A stretch of 64,000 bases of DNA. Source: Mycobacterium sp. 1164985.4. GTDB taxonomy: Bacteria; Actinomycetota; Actinomycetes; Mycobacteriales; Mycobacteriaceae. Below are positions 34,651-45,226 of this stretch, in pieces. The DNA is taken from assembly GCF_001668575.1 (NCBI RefSeq), contig NZ_LZMD01000014.1, forward strand, positions 1-64,000, given 5' to 3'. Every line of letters begins with the position of its first letter. Position 1 is the stretch's first letter. The notes beneath the pieces were generated by a model. That model did no database searches. It worked only from the letters and a program-made list of their open reading frames with translations, and was not told the origin of the DNA. Position numbers and translations under genes: made by a program.

Positions 34651-36948
34651 ATGGCCATCATCGAAACGGACGCCGCGCCTCAGACCCCGTTCGAGCAGGA
34701 GGTCGCTGCCACGCAGCGGTACTTCGACAGCCCGAGATTCGACGGGATCATCCGCCTCTACTCGGCCCGTCAGGTCGCCGAACAGCGTGGCACGATTCCG
34801 TCCGACTACATCGTGGCGCGTGAGGCCGCCACCGCGTTCTACGAGCGCCTGCGCGAACTGTTCGCGCAGAAGAAGAGCATCACCACCTTCGGCCCATATT
34901 CGCCCGGCCAGGCGGTGACGATGAAACGCATGGGCATCGAGGGCATCTACCTCGGTGGCTGGGCGACCTCCGCCAAGGGGTCGACCACCGAGGATCCCGG
35001 ACCGGACCTCGCCAGCTATCCGCTCAGCCAGGTGCCCGAGGAGGCTGCGGGCCTGGTCCGCGCGCTGCTCACCGCGGACCGCAACCAGCAGTATCTGCGG
35101 CTTCAGATGACCGAAGACCAGCGCTCCTCGACGCCCGCCGTCGATTTCCGACCGTTCATCATCGCCGACGCGGACACCGGCCACGGTGGAGATCCGCACG
35201 TGCGCAACCTGATTCGTCGTTTCGTGGAGGCCGGAGTGCCCGGCTATCACATCGAGGATCAGCGCCCGGGCACCAAGAAGTGCGGCCATCAGGGCGGCAA
35301 GGTGCTGGTGCCGTCCGACGAACAGATCAAACGGCTCAACACCGCACGCTTCCAACTCGACATCATGCGGGTGCCGGGCATCATCGTGGCCCGCACCGAC
35401 GCCGAGGCGGCCAACCTGATCGACAGCCGCGCCGACGAACGCGACCAACCGTTCCTGCTCGGCGTGACGAACCTGAAGGTGCCGTCGTACAAGTCGTGCT
35501 ACCTGGCGATGATGCGGCGCTTTTACGAGGCGGGCGTCACCGAACTCAACGGCCACCTGCTCTACGCGCTGCCCGAAGGGGAATATGAAACCGCGAACGC
35601 CTGGCTGGACCGCCACGGCATCGGGGACACCGTCACCCAGGCGGCCGCGGAGTATCAGGACCGCCCCGACGGCTCGATCGACGCGATCTTCGACGAGGTC
35701 GAGTCGAAGTGCGTCGACGCCTGGCAGGTCGATGCCGGCTTGATGACGTACGGCGAGGCCGTGGCCGAGCTGCTCGAGTTCCGCGAAAGCGAAGGCGAAC
35801 AACTCGACATGAGCGTCGCCGAGTGGCGGCAGTTCGCCGAACGCGCTCCCCTCTACACCGCCCGCGAGAAGGCCAGGGAGATCGGGGCGGCCGTGGGATG
35901 GGACTGCGAGCTGGCCAAGACCCCGGAGGGCTACTACCAGGTCCGCGGCGGGATCCCGTATGCGATTGCCAAGTCGCTTGCCGCCGCGCCGTTCGCCGAC
36001 ATCTTGTGGATGGAGACCAAGACCGCCGACCTCGCCGACGCGCGTGAGTTCGCCGAGGCCATCCACGCCGAGTTCCCGGAGAAGATGCTGGCCTACAACC
36101 TGTCGCCCTCGTTCAACTGGGATACCACCGGCATGACTGACGACGAGATGCGGGCGTTCCCCGAAGAACTCGGCAAGATGGGCTTCGTCTTCAACTTCAT
36201 CACCTACGGCGGCCATCAGGTCGACGGTGTCGCGTCCGAGGAGTTCGCCACCGCGCTGCGCCAGGACGGCATGCTCGCGCTGGCGCGGCTGCAGCGCAAG
36301 ATGCGGTTGGTCGAATCGCCTTATCGCACACCGCAGACGCTCGTCGGCGGTCCGCGCAGCGATGCCGCGCTAGCCGCATCGTCGGGTCGGCTCGCGACCA
36401 CGAAGGCGATGGGCAAGGGCTCGACCCAGCATCAGCATCTCGTGCAGACCGAGGTGCCGAAGAAGCTGCTCGAGGAGTGGCTGGCGATGTGGGGCGAGCA
36501 CTACAAGCTCGACGAGAAGCTGCGGGTGCAGCTGCGTCCGACGCGTCCGGGCTCGGATGTGCTGGAGCTCGGTATCTTCGGCGAGCGCGACGGCGAGGAC
36601 GAGAAGCTCGCGAACGTGATCGTCGATCCGATCAAGGACCGGCACGGGCGCAGCATCCTGACGGTGCGCGACCAGAACACGTTCGCCGAGAAGCTGCGGC
36701 AGAAGCGGCTGATGAGCGTCGTGCACCTGTGGCTCATCCACCGGTTCAAGCCAGAGATCATGTACTACGTCACGCCCACCGAGGACAACATCTATCAAAC
36801 CGAGAAGATGAAGTCCCACGGTATCTTTACCGACGTGTACCAGGAGGTCGGTGAGATCATCGTCGCCGATGTGAACCAGCCGCGGATCGAGGAACTGCTC
36901 AACCCCGACCGCGAGGCGCTGGGACGGTTGATCCGCAAGGAGGACTGA
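34651..36948 (+). CDS. aceA: Isocitrate lyase, long form (ICL2/AceA)
   Basis: 765 residues, the same length class as M. tuberculosis AceA2 (766). The signature KKCGHQGGK (catalytic Cys, ~residue 213) and the ligand residues around ADADTGHGG are intact, and the long-form middle and C-terminal domains are present. It cleaves isocitrate to glyoxylate and succinate in the glyoxylate and methylcitrate pathways on fatty-acid diets. The start at 34651 rests on TACTGT (34639-34644) exactly six bases before ATG and on MAIIETD, as in AceA2; an earlier ATG at 34588 lies inside the AraC relic. Confidence 0.92.
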   Translation: MAIIETDAAPQTPFEQEVAATQRYFDSPRFDGIIRLYSARQVAEQRGTIPSDYIVAREAATAFYERLRELFAQKKSITTFGPYSPGQAVTMKRMGIEGIYLGGWATSAKGSTTEDPGPDLASYPLSQVPEEAAGLVRALLTADRNQQYLRLQMTEDQRSSTPAVDFRPFIIADADTGHGGDPHVRNLIRRFVEAGVPGYHIEDQRPGTKKCGHQGGKVLVPSDEQIKRLNTARFQLDIMRVPGIIVARTDAEAANLIDSRADERDQPFLLGVTNLKVPSYKSCYLAMMRRFYEAGVTELNGHLLYALPEGEYETANAWLDRHGIGDTVTQAAAEYQDRPDGSIDAIFDEVESKCVDAWQVDAGLMTYGEAVAELLEFRESEGEQLDMSVAEWRQFAERAPLYTAREKAREIGAAVGWDCELAKTPEGYYQVRGGIPYAIAKSLAAAPFADILWMETKTADLADAREFAEAIHAEFPEKMLAYNLSPSFNWDTTGMTDDEMRAFPEELGKMGFVFNFITYGGHQVDGVASEEFATALRQDGMLALARLQRKMRLVESPYRTPQTLVGGPRSDAALAASSGRLATTKAMGKGSTQHQHLVQTEVPKKLLEEWLAMWGEHYKLDEKLRVQLRPTRPGSDVLELGIFGERDGEDEKLANVIVDPIKDRHGRSILTVRDQNTFAEKLRQKRLMSVVHLWLIHRFKPEIMYYVTPTEDNIYQTEKMKSHGIFTDVYQEVGEIIVADVNQPRIEELLNPDREALGRLIRKED

Positions 36949-36959
36949 GGGTTACGGGC

Positions 36960-38309
36960 TCAGGTGCCCGGCGGCGATATGTGGACGACCTTCATCTGCG
37001 TCATCTCGTCGAGCAGCTCCGGACCGAACCCGAACCCGTTGCCGCTCGCGCGACGCGGCTGTGAGGCCCCGCCGGGCGCTCCCCCGAAGACATCGTTGAT
37101 CTTGACGGTGCCGACGGGCAGTGCCCGCCACGCCTCCTGCGCGTGCGCCATGTCGGGGGTCAGCACGGTGGCGGCAAGCCCGTAGCGATCGTCCGCCGCC
37201 TCGCGTACTGCCGTGTCGAAGTCAGGGGTCACTCGTACGGGCGCGACCGGACCGAATGTCTCCTCGCGGAACACCAGCATCTGCGGTGTGCAGTCGGCCA
37301 ACACGGTCGGCGGATAGAACGAACCCGGACCGGGCCGCGGCACGCCGCCCGCCAGGACGCGAGCACCGTTCGCTACCGCGTCGTCGACCTGGCCCTGCAC
37401 GATGTCGCGTTGATGCGTGTCGACCAGCGGTCCGATCCGGTCGTCCCACGCGCGTGCCTCGGTCGTCAGCTCCTCGAGGAACGCTTCCGCCACCGACTCG
37501 ACCACGAAAACCCGTTCCACCGATACGCATATCTGTCCGGCGTTGGCGAACGCCCCGAGCGCAGCCTGCTGCGCCGCCCAGCGCGGATTCACCCCGGCGT
37601 CGACGATCAGCGCGTCATTGCCGCCGTTCTCCAACACGGTCTTGGCGCCGCGTTCGGTGCATGTCCGGGCGATCGCCCGTCCGGCGGCGCTGCTGCCCAC
37701 GTGCGCGACGACGTCGACGTCGGCCGCCTCGGCGATCTGCGCGCCGACCGATGCGTCACCGTCGAGGATCGCCAACACACCTTCGGGTAGCTGCTCGGCC
37801 AGGAGCTCCGCGAAACGGCGACCCGTGGCGGGACAGCGTTCACTTGGCTTGTGCACCACCGTGTTTCCTGTCACCAAGGCCGCACCCAACAGTCCGGCCG
37901 CCACGGCGATCGGGTCGTTCCACGGGGTCAGCACCGCCACGACACCGCGGGGCTCCGGAACCATCAGGTCGGTCGCGGACCAATCGCCGTGCAGACTGCG
38001 GCCACGGTGCAGCGGTCCGAGCTCGGCGTACTGCACCAACGTGCCCGCGCCCGCGTCGACTCCGCCCAGCGCGTCGTCGCGAAGCTTTCCGGTTTCGCGT
38101 TCGTTGAGCTCGGCCAGTTCCCCTGCCGCCGCACGGACAGCTGCGGCCGCGTTCGTGAGCGCTGCGGCGCGTTCGGCGGCAGGCGTTCGGGCCCACCCCG
38201 TCGACGCCGCGCGCGCTCGCGCGATGGCGTCGGCACAGGTGGAGGGATCGGTGATCGGAATTCTGCTGACTTCGTCGCCGGTGCGGGGATCGAGAACCGT
38301 CAGCTCCAT
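36960..38309 (-). CDS. Aldehyde dehydrogenase (NAD(P)-dependent)
   Basis: 449 residues from ATG 38309. The ALDH motifs are TPWNDP (Asn), VHKPSE (Lys), ENGG (general-base Glu, ELGG variant) and GQICVSVER (catalytic Cys ~275). It is slightly shorter than usual (480-500) but complete in motif order. It oxidises an aldehyde to an acid or acyl derivative; the substrate is not deducible. A longer form from 38354 would add 15 residues. It is convergent with aceA (11 bp between stops) and probably in a transcript with the SRPBCC gene upstream of it. Confidence 0.82.
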   Translation of the reverse strand: MELTVLDPRTGDEVSRIPITDPSTCADAIARARAASTGWARTPAAERAAALTNAAAAVRAAAGELAELNERETGKLRDDALGGVDAGAGTLVQYAELGPLHRGRSLHGDWSATDLMVPEPRGVVAVLTPWNDPIAVAAGLLGAALVTGNTVVHKPSERCPATGRRFAELLAEQLPEGVLAILDGDASVGAQIAEAADVDVVAHVGSSAAGRAIARTCTERGAKTVLENGGNDALIVDAGVNPRWAAQQAALGAFANAGQICVSVERVFVVESVAEAFLEELTTEARAWDDRIGPLVDTHQRDIVQGQVDDAVANGARVLAGGVPRPGPGSFYPPTVLADCTPQMLVFREETFGPVAPVRVTPDFDTAVREAADDRYGLAATVLTPDMAHAQEAWRALPVGTVKINDVFGGAPGGASQPRRASGNGFGFGPELLDEMTQMKVVHISPPGT

Positions 38310-38372
38310 GGTCGAAGACACGCGAACGGTGGTACCCGCCAAATCCGCGATCAACCGCTCGAAGCGCGCCGG

Positions 38373-38804
38373 TCAGCCGTAGAGCTCTTCGAATCTACGG
38401 ATCGACCGCTCGATGTCACCCTTGACCGCGCGGGCCGCTGTCGCGCCGATCGGGCCGAACAGTGGCGCTCCCCCGAGGTTCAGGGTGAGCGTGAACGCCG
38501 AGCCGGTACCGGTCGGCGCAACATTCATCCGCAGCCCGTACTTGGTGCCGCCAACGCCCCTTCCGGTGACCTCGATCAGGCGGGGCGGGTCGAACTTCTC
38601 GATGGTCCACGTGACGCGGTTGCGCAGGCCCTTGGCCCCCGCGACCCCGACGATCGTGGTGCCGACGGACAGTTCGTCGGGCAGTTCGCTGCGCCAGCCC
38701 TCGTGCATGACCAGCCAGTGCCCCAACGCGTTGAGATCCGATACGTGCTCCCACGCGTCCTGCGGACTCAACGTGAGCTGTCGCGACAACTCCAGCTTGG
38801 CCAT
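38373..38804 (-). CDS. SRPBCC/polyketide-cyclase-like ligand-binding protein
   Basis: 143 residues with the START/SRPBCC pattern: an N-terminal strand [20 protein letters not shown], a central beta-sheet ([20 protein letters not shown]) and a long C-terminal helix ([16 protein letters not shown]). It binds a hydrophobic ligand in related proteins; here the ligand is unknown. The start at 38804 is leaderless: TACCAT is six bases upstream. The aldehyde dehydrogenase gene follows 63 bp downstream. Confidence 0.78.
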   Translation of the reverse strand: MAKLELSRQLTLSPQDAWEHVSDLNALGHWLVMHEGWRSELPDELSVGTTIVGVAGAKGLRNRVTWTIEKFDPPRLIEVTGRGVGGTKYGLRMNVAPTGTGSAFTLTLNLGGAPLFGPIGATAARAVKGDIERSIRRFEELYG

Positions 38805-38820
38805 CTGAGGATGGTAGCCA

Positions 38821-40170
38821 TCAGCTCGGCGCGGGCAACCGCAGCACCAGCCGGGCCCCGCCGAGCGGGCCGGCCTCCATCGCGGCGGTGCCCCCGTGCA
38901 ACTCGGCCTGCTGGGCCACCAGCGCCAGGCCCAGTCCCGATCCGGACCGCGCCGCGGTCGAACCGCGGGAGAACCGCTCGAACACCGCGGCGCGCTCCTC
39001 CTCCGGTATCCCGGACCCGTTGTCGTCGACCGTGATCTGCACACCGTCGCCGGAAGCCTCTGCGCTCAATAGGATTTCGGTGGCACCGCCGTGCTTGATC
39101 GCGTTCGTGATCGCGTTGTCGACGACGAGTCGCAGACCGGCGGGCAGTCCGACCATGAGCACCGTCCTCGACGACGACAGCGACACCTTCAGCCCGGGAT
39201 AGTTGCGCATCGCATCGTGCGCCGCCCGGTCCAGCAGTTCGGTGATGTCGACCGGCACGAAGTCGTCGACGGTGGTCAATTCCCCCTGCGCGAGTCGCTC
39301 CAGCGCCGTGAGCGTCGCCTCGATCCGGCTCTGCGTGCGCATCACGTCGGCGATCACCTCCTGGCGTTGCTCGTCGCGCATCTGCAGCGTTGACAGCACC
39401 TCGAGATTGGTTCGCATGGCGGTCAGGGGCGTGCGGAGTTCATGGGAGGCCACCGCGGCAAAGTCACGTGCCGACTCCAGCGCCGCCCTCGTTCGCTGTT
39501 GTTCGTCACCGATACGCGCGAGCATGCCCTCGACTGCCTCGGCGATCTCGACGGCCTCCTGTACGCCGCGCACTTGGACCTCGTCGGGTTTGGATTGCGC
39601 GTTGATGGCGCGCGCCTGCTGGGCGAGCAAGCGGAACGGGTTGATCATGATCGACCACATCACCCAGCCGACCAGGATTGTGCCGACGATGACGCCGCCG
39701 CAGATCAGCAGCACCCTGCGGTGCAGTTCGTCGATGCGGCGCTGCGTCTCGGCGAGCGGCGCGCCGATCGCGATCAACGCCTCACCGGCGGTGAAGGTAC
39801 GGACCCGGTACTCGACGCCGTCGATGGTGGTGTCGGCGTAGCCGACGGGAAACTCCGGCAACACGATGTTCTCCGGGATGGAAACGGTGAAGCCGTCGAC
39901 GCGGGCGGTGCGAACCAGCCCACCGTCCGGGATCGGCGGGTTGAGGTCGGCCTGTTGTGCGGTGCGCAGCAGCTCGCTGATGTCGCCGAGGCTGCTCACC
40001 GAATCGAGGCGACGGTCCAACTGGCTGTACTGGTCATTCGTGACGCCGAACCACACCCAGGCGCCGAGCGTGATCACCAACGCCACGACCGACAGCGCCG
40101 CGACGATCACGATGATGCGTAGCGACATCACCCGGGTCAGCAGCGCGAACAGGCGCCCACCAAGTTGCAC
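38821..40170 (-). CDS. prrB: PrrB-like sensor histidine kinase, without a partner regulator nearby
   Basis: 449 residues from GTG 40170; TTG 40179 is an alternative. Two membrane helices flank an extracytoplasmic sensor (~45-165), followed by a HAMP region and a kinase domain with H-box [12 protein letters not shown] (~residue 250), N-box [12 protein letters not shown], and G-boxes DDNGSG and GSGLGLAL. The HAMP-to-kinase part is very similar to PrrB of M. tuberculosis. PrrB is normally preceded by prrA, but here the next gene upstream is an SGNH hydrolase and no response regulator occurs in the window. It may be a second, orphan copy. TATCGT lies eight bases before the GTG. Confidence 0.82.
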   Translation of the reverse strand: MQLGGRLFALLTRVMSLRIIVIVAALSVVALVITLGAWVWFGVTNDQYSQLDRRLDSVSSLGDISELLRTAQQADLNPPIPDGGLVRTARVDGFTVSIPENIVLPEFPVGYADTTIDGVEYRVRTFTAGEALIAIGAPLAETQRRIDELHRRVLLICGGVIVGTILVGWVMWSIMINPFRLLAQQARAINAQSKPDEVQVRGVQEAVEIAEAVEGMLARIGDEQQRTRAALESARDFAAVASHELRTPLTAMRTNLEVLSTLQMRDEQRQEVIADVMRTQSRIEATLTALERLAQGELTTVDDFVPVDITELLDRAAHDAMRNYPGLKVSLSSSRTVLMVGLPAGLRLVVDNAITNAIKHGGATEILLSAEASGDGVQITVDDNGSGIPEEERAAVFERFSRGSTAARSGSGLGLALVAQQAELHGGTAAMEAGPLGGARLVLRLPAPS

Positions 40171-40191
40171 GATCAGCAACGATAGGACGTA

Positions 40192-40875
40192 TCAGACCCG
40201 CCGCGGCAGTTGCGCGCCGATCAACGGCGCGATCTTTTCCGCCATGTAAGTGTGTCCGGCGTCGGTGGGGTGCACACCGTCGGCGCCGATCAGCTCGGGC
40301 CTGTCGACGAACCAGCGGAGGGCGATCGGGTCGACGAACGTCGCGCCCGACAAGTCCGCCTGATATTTGAGGGTCTCGCGGATACGCACCACGGTGGCGG
40401 GGACGTCGGCGGTCGGCCAGGGCGGCCCGATCACCAAGAACTGCGCCGACGGCGCGATGCGCCGCGCCAACACGAACGTCCCGTAAACCAGAACCGACAG
40501 CTGCGCGGGGTCGACGTTCTGATCGTTGCGCGAGCCATAGAACACCACGAGCGTGTCGTCGGGCTTAACCGTCGCCGCGGTCAGATCCTCGAAGATGCTG
40601 CCCCGGTTGCCGCGGGTGCCATAGCCCGCTCCGCCCTCGGCGCCGACGTCGGCTGTCGTGGACAGCCCCTGCTCGGCCAGGATCTGCCAGGCCTGAGTGG
40701 TCCAGGACTTTTCGCCGAGCCCGCCCTCCGGACCGCCGGTCGTGTACGAGTCGCCGATCACCGCGATGCGATTGACCGCGAACGCCAGAGGGTCGATGTC
40801 CTTGTGCTGCATCAGCTTCGACTGCTGACAACCGGTGACGACCAGGATCGCGACCGCCATGGCGATGGTCAGCAC
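40192..40875 (-). CDS. SGNH/GDSL-hydrolase lipoprotein
   Basis: 227 residues from GTG 40875, the only start between the previous gene and the lipobox VVTGC. The SGNH motifs are GDSYTT (Ser), GSRND (Asn block) and DGVHP (Asp-His). It is expected at the outer face of the membrane, hydrolysing an ester, perhaps an acyl or acetyl group on a cell-wall glycan. This fits the acyltransferase encoded just upstream (40923), with 47 bp between them. Both probably share a transcript. Confidence 0.78.
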   Translation of the reverse strand: MLTIAMAVAILVVTGCQQSKLMQHKDIDPLAFAVNRIAVIGDSYTTGGPEGGLGEKSWTTQAWQILAEQGLSTTADVGAEGGAGYGTRGNRGSIFEDLTAATVKPDDTLVVFYGSRNDQNVDPAQLSVLVYGTFVLARRIAPSAQFLVIGPPWPTADVPATVVRIRETLKYQADLSGATFVDPIALRWFVDRPELIGADGVHPTDAGHTYMAEKIAPLIGAQLPRRV

Positions 40876-40922
40876 GCTTTTGACCGCGTGGGCGTAGGAC
40901 CGCGACGTCGCCGTCGGCCCGG

Positions 40923-42140
40923 TCAGCCCGCGCGGGCCGCCATCACCTCTGACCGTTCGTGCGGCCGATACACGGTGTGCAATCTGCCCGGTGCCTCCGA
41001 ACTCGGTGCGGTGGGACCGTTCATCATGCTGCGCATCCATTTCCGGGCAGGCTCCTCGACGAAGTGGTACAGCATGACCGCGCCGACCAGCGCGGTACCA
41101 AGCAAGGCAACCATTATGAGCTTGCCCGTGACGTCCGATGACAATCGCAGCCCGAATTGATCCACCATCCAGTTCCAGGTGGTGTGTACGAGTTCGTGAA
41201 CCATGTACAGGCTGAAGGAGACATGTCCGAGGTACACCACCGGCCGGCGCGACAACAGCCACGGCACGGAGCCGGCCCCGATGGCCAGTGTCAACAGCAA
41301 GGGCACGAACAGCACGTCGACCAGGCCGGCGCCATCGACGATCTTCGGCAACGGATGCGCGTCGAGTCGGTAGAGGATCGCGACGATCGCGGCGCCCAGG
41401 AGAAGCGCGGCGTATCCGGCGGCGCGCCGCGCCTGGTCGCTCGGATCGAGCTTGCGCACCGCCGCACAGATGAGCGCGCCGGCGGTGAACTGCATGACGA
41501 TCCGCGGCAACCAACTCCACGGCGTATAGAACTGTCCGGTCGCCAACAACAGCAGGATCGGCGGCATCACAGCCACGAACGCCAACGCAATCAGCCCCCG
41601 CGCCCGCGTCGAGCGCGCGAGGCGGAAGATCACCAGGATCAGCACGCCGAACAGGAGGTAGGCCAGCCACTCCGCGCTGATCGACCATGCGGGCCCGTCC
41701 CAGCTGGAGCCATCGAAGTAAGGGACAAACCACAGCTGGATCATCAGCGCCTGGCGCAGGTAGTTCGTCGCGGTCAGCGTCTCGGCCGCCGGCGACGGCA
41801 CGTGCCCCACCTGCAGCGTGAAGATGATCCACAGCGCCGCCAGGTGCATCGTCACCAGATACACCGGCCAGACGCGGGCCAGCCGCAGCCACAGGAACCG
41901 CAGGGTCGGCCGCCATTCGAACGACGGGCCCATGCGTTCGAGGTAGTTGTAGGTCAGGACGAACCCGCTGAGCATGAAAAACAGGTCAACACCCTGCGCG
42001 CCGCAGTTGAGCAACGGGGCGAACGCCGAGCGGAATCCGGGGACCGACTGCTCCAACAGCGGGCGGAAGTGAAAGAGCACCACCCATATGGCGGCGACGA
42101 TGCGCAGGCCGGAAAGGGCTTTGATTTCTCCGGTGCGCAC
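40923..42140 (-). CDS. Acyltransferase 3 family membrane protein (OafA-like)
   Basis: 405 residues from GTG 42140, with AAGAGAG four to five bases before. About ten membrane helices; family motifs are VVLFHFRP (catalytic His ~23), LFFMLSGFVLTYNY, and RLARVWPVYLVTM. Members transfer acyl groups from acyl-CoA to surface glycans. Together with the SGNH lipoprotein it looks like a write-and-erase pair for a surface modification. A longer reading from 42524 overlaps the furA promoter and is unlikely. Confidence 0.82.
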   Translation of the reverse strand: MRTGEIKALSGLRIVAAIWVVLFHFRPLLEQSVPGFRSAFAPLLNCGAQGVDLFFMLSGFVLTYNYLERMGPSFEWRPTLRFLWLRLARVWPVYLVTMHLAALWIIFTLQVGHVPSPAAETLTATNYLRQALMIQLWFVPYFDGSSWDGPAWSISAEWLAYLLFGVLILVIFRLARSTRARGLIALAFVAVMPPILLLLATGQFYTPWSWLPRIVMQFTAGALICAAVRKLDPSDQARRAAGYAALLLGAAIVAILYRLDAHPLPKIVDGAGLVDVLFVPLLLTLAIGAGSVPWLLSRRPVVYLGHVSFSLYMVHELVHTTWNWMVDQFGLRLSSDVTGKLIMVALLGTALVGAVMLYHFVEEPARKWMRSMMNGPTAPSSEAPGRLHTVYRPHERSEVMAARAG

Positions 42141-42387
42141 AACACTCTCTTCGCGGAAGTCCGTAGCTTTTCGTTCGGTTATCGCTTGACGTGATTTGCC
42201 GGGCGGTCCGCCTCCCCTGGCCGCAGACCCAGCAGCTTTCGAAGGGTACCAGCGTGGCCGGGCACCGATCATGTTCAAAAAGCGACGTCGGTGCGCCGTG
42301 CGACGTCCAAAATCCTTGGTAACGAGGCGCTTCGGTGACGACAGCAACCTCATCGAAATTCCGCACGACACGCCGTCGGACAAAGTC

Positions 42388-42416
42388 TTGACTGATTCCA
42401 GAAAGCGGAGCATCCT
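42388..42416 (+). promoter_or_regulatory. furA promoter with overlapping FurA operator
   Basis: TTGACT (42388-42393), 17 bp, CATCCT (42411-42416), then six bases to GTG 42423, giving a leaderless furA-katG transcript. The A/T-rich CTTGACTGATTCCAGAAA across the -35 matches, as I recall it, the site that FurA protects in M. tuberculosis, so autorepression lifted by peroxide is expected. Confidence 0.75.
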
Positions 42417-42422
42417 GGCAGC

Positions 42423-42878
42423 GTGTCCACAACGCCTGACTACGCAGATCGGCTGCGCGCTGCCGATCTGCGTGTGACCCGCCCGCGGCTCGCGGTGCTG
42501 GAGGCGGTTTACGGCAATCCCCACGCCGACACCGAGACGATCTTCGGGGCGGTGCGGCGCGCCCTGCCGGACGTGTCACGGCAGGCGGTTTACGACGTGC
42601 TCGCCGCGCTCACCAGTGCCGGCCTCCTGCGACGCATCCAGCCGTCCGGTTCGGTGGCCCGGTATGAATCGCGTGTCGGCGACAACCACCACCATGTGGT
42701 GTGCCGATCATGCGGGGTCATCGCCGACATCGACTGCGCGGTCGGTGAAGCACCCTGCCTGACGCCGTCGGATCCCGACGGCGCCCTGGACGGTTTCGTG
42801 CTCGACGAGGCCGAGGTCATCTACTGGGGCCTGTGCCCGGACTGCCTGGTATCGCAAGTTTCCAGATCACAACCGTGA
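42423..42878 (+). CDS. furA: FurA, peroxide-responsive Fur-family repressor of katG
   Basis: 151 residues. The winged helix lies at residues ~15-80 (DVSRQAVYDVLAAL). The metal and oxidation sites are DNHHHVVCRSCG (His cluster and CxxC) and the C-terminal CPDC. It represses its own promoter and katG until oxidised, as in other mycobacteria. GTG 42423 is fixed by the promoter at 42388-42416. katG begins 33 bp after the stop. Confidence 0.92.
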   Translation: MSTTPDYADRLRAADLRVTRPRLAVLEAVYGNPHADTETIFGAVRRALPDVSRQAVYDVLAALTSAGLLRRIQPSGSVARYESRVGDNHHHVVCRSCGVIADIDCAVGEAPCLTPSDPDGALDGFVLDEAEVIYWGLCPDCLVSQVSRSQP

Positions 42879-42911
42879 TCACAGCCCAAACAACCCACCG
42901 GAAGGAACGCT

Positions 42912-45158
42912 GTGTCATCTGATACATCCGACGCTCGCCCGCCTCACGACGATTCCAAGACGGCAAGTCACAGCGAGAGCGAGAACCCGGCTATCGATAC
43001 ACCGAAGCCGAAGACGCACGCTCCGCTGACCAACCGGGATTGGTGGCCCGACCAGGTTGACGTGTCGGTGCTGCACAAGCAGAACGAAAAGGGCAACCCG
43101 CTCGGCCAGGACTTCGATTACGCCGAGGAGTTCAAGAAACTCGACCTCGAAGCGTTCAAGGCCGACGTCCACAAGCTGATCACCACCTCGCAGGACTGGT
43201 GGCCCGCCGACTACGGCAGCTACGCCGGGCTGTTCATCCGCATGAGCTGGCACGCCGCCGGCACCTACCGCATCTTCGACGGTCGCGGCGGCGCCGGCCA
43301 GGGGGCGCAGCGCTTCGCGCCGCTGAACAGCTGGCCGGACAACGCGAACCTGGACAAGGCTCGTCGCCTTCTGTGGCCGATCAAGCAGAAGTACGGCAAC
43401 AAGATCTCCTGGGCGGACCTCATCGCCTACGCGGGCAACGCCGCACTCGAGGTGTCGGGCTTCAAGACCAAGGGCTTCGCGTTCGGTCGCGAGGACATTT
43501 GGGAGCCCGAGGAGATGCTGTGGGGCCAGGAGGACACGTGGCTGGGCACCGACCAGCGTTACGGCGGCACCAACGACTCGGAGCGCAAGCTGGCCGAGCC
43601 ATTCGGCGCGACGACCATGGGTCTGATCTACGTCAACCCCGAAGGCCCCGAGGGCAAGCCGGATCCGTTGGCCGCGGCCCACGACATCCGCGAGACCTTC
43701 GGCCGCATGGCGATGAACGACGAGGAGACCGCGGCGCTGATCGTCGGTGGCCACACCCTCGGCAAGACCCACGGCGCCGGCGACGGTGATCTGGTCGGAC
43801 CCGAGCCGGAGGCCGCCCCGATCGAGCAGCAGGGCCTGGGATGGAAGTGCGCGTTCGCGTCCGGCAAGGCCGGTGACACCATCACAAGCGGTCTCGAGGT
43901 GGTCTGGACCCCGACCCCGACCGAGTGGGGCAACGGGTACCTGCAGAACCTGTACGGGTACGAGTGGGAGCTGACCAAGAGCCCCGGTGGCGCTTGGCAG
44001 TTCGAGGCCAAGGACGCCGAGGCGATCATCCCCGATCCGTTCGGCGGACCCCCGCGCAAGCCGACGATGCTCGTCACCGACATCTCGATGCGCGAGGATC
44101 CGATCTACGGCCAGATCACCCGGCACTGGCTCGACCATCCCGAGGAGCTGGACGAGGCTTTCGCCAAGGCCTGGTTCAAGCTAATGCACCGCGACATGGG
44201 ACCCGTCAGCCGCTACCTGGGCCCGTGGATCCCCGAAGAGGAGATCTGGCAGGACCCGGTGCCGGCGGTTAACCACGAGTTGGTCGACGAGGCCGACATC
44301 ACCCAGCTCAAGAGCAAGTTGCTCGACTCGGGCCTGAGCGTGCAGCAGCTGATCAAGACCGCGTGGTCGTCGGCGTCGAGCTTCCGCGGCACCGACAAGC
44401 GCGGCGGTGCCAACGGCGCTCGAATCCGGCTGGAGCCGCAGAAGAATTGGGAGGCCAACGAGCCGACCGAGTTGGCACAGGTGCTGCCCGTGCTCGAGCG
44501 CATCCAGCAGGAGTTCAACAGCTCGGCGACCGGCGGCAAGGAGGTCTCGCTGGCCGACATCATCGTGCTGGGCGGGTCGGCGGCGGTTGAGAAGGCTGCG
44601 CGGGACGCAGGTTTCGAGATCGACGTGCACTTCGCGCCGGGGCGCACCGACGCCACGCAGGAGAACACCGATGTCGACTCGTTCGCGGTTCTCGAACCGC
44701 GGGCCGACGGCTTCCGCAACTTTGCGCGGTCGGGTGAGAAGGCGCCGCTGGAGCAGCTTCTCGTCGAGCGGGCCTACATGCTCGACCTGACCGCTCCGGA
44801 ATTCGCGGTGCTGATCGCCGGCCTGCGGGTGCTGAACGTCAACCATGGCGGCAGCAAACACGGCGTGTTCACCGACAGGCCGGGTGTGCTGAGCAACGAC
44901 TTCTTCACCAACCTGCTCGACATGAGCACGGAGTGGAAGCCGTCGGAGACCGCCGAGAACGTCTACGAGGGACGCGACCGTTCCTCGGGCGCGCTCAAGT
45001 GGACGGCCACCGCCAACGACCTGGTGTTCGGATCGAACTCGGTGCTTCGCGGCATCGCGGAGGTCTACGCGCAGGAAGACAGCAAGGACAAGTTCGTCGA
45101 GGACTTCGTCGCTGCCTGGGTGAAGGTCATGAACAACGATCGGTTCGATCTGGACTGA
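42912..45158 (+). CDS. katG: Catalase-peroxidase KatG
   Basis: 748 residues, full length with both the active N-terminal haem domain and the ancestral C-terminal duplicate. The distal site is [10 protein letters not shown] (Trp113, His114); the proximal His lies in [10 protein letters not shown]. The Tyr (LIYVNPEGP) and Met (FGRMAMND) of the Met-Tyr-Trp adduct are present, and the [10 protein letters not shown] loop carries the Ser that corresponds to the isoniazid-resistance position. It destroys hydrogen peroxide and activates isoniazid. GTG 42912 has a GAAGGAA site. A strong hairpin follows at 45190-45226. Confidence 0.95.
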   Translation: MSSDTSDARPPHDDSKTASHSESENPAIDTPKPKTHAPLTNRDWWPDQVDVSVLHKQNEKGNPLGQDFDYAEEFKKLDLEAFKADVHKLITTSQDWWPADYGSYAGLFIRMSWHAAGTYRIFDGRGGAGQGAQRFAPLNSWPDNANLDKARRLLWPIKQKYGNKISWADLIAYAGNAALEVSGFKTKGFAFGREDIWEPEEMLWGQEDTWLGTDQRYGGTNDSERKLAEPFGATTMGLIYVNPEGPEGKPDPLAAAHDIRETFGRMAMNDEETAALIVGGHTLGKTHGAGDGDLVGPEPEAAPIEQQGLGWKCAFASGKAGDTITSGLEVVWTPTPTEWGNGYLQNLYGYEWELTKSPGGAWQFEAKDAEAIIPDPFGGPPRKPTMLVTDISMREDPIYGQITRHWLDHPEELDEAFAKAWFKLMHRDMGPVSRYLGPWIPEEEIWQDPVPAVNHELVDEADITQLKSKLLDSGLSVQQLIKTAWSSASSFRGTDKRGGANGARIRLEPQKNWEANEPTELAQVLPVLERIQQEFNSSATGGKEVSLADIIVLGGSAAVEKAARDAGFEIDVHFAPGRTDATQENTDVDSFAVLEPRADGFRNFARSGEKAPLEQLLVERAYMLDLTAPEFAVLIAGLRVLNVNHGGSKHGVFTDRPGVLSNDFFTNLLDMSTEWKPSETAENVYEGRDRSSGALKWTATANDLVFGSNSVLRGIAEVYAQEDSKDKFVEDFVAAWVKVMNNDRFDLD

Positions 45159-45189
45159 CAGGCGAGTCTGATCGCACAATAACGAGATG

Positions 45190-45226
45190 CGACACCCCGC
45201 GGGCTCATCGGGCTCGCGGGGTGTCG
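45190..45226 (+). terminator. katG transcription terminator
   Basis: CGACACCCCGCG pairs perfectly with CGCGGGGTGTCG (12 bp) around a 13-base loop that can extend the stem. It lies 31 bp after the katG stop and touches the GTG start of the amidotransferase gene. Confidence 0.75.

Noticed and set aside
40876..41916. Upstream in-frame extension of the SGNH lipoprotein through the acyltransferase gene
   Set aside because: It overlaps the acyltransferase in another frame of the same strand, is Arg/Asp-rich without domains, and would bury the lipoprotein signal.
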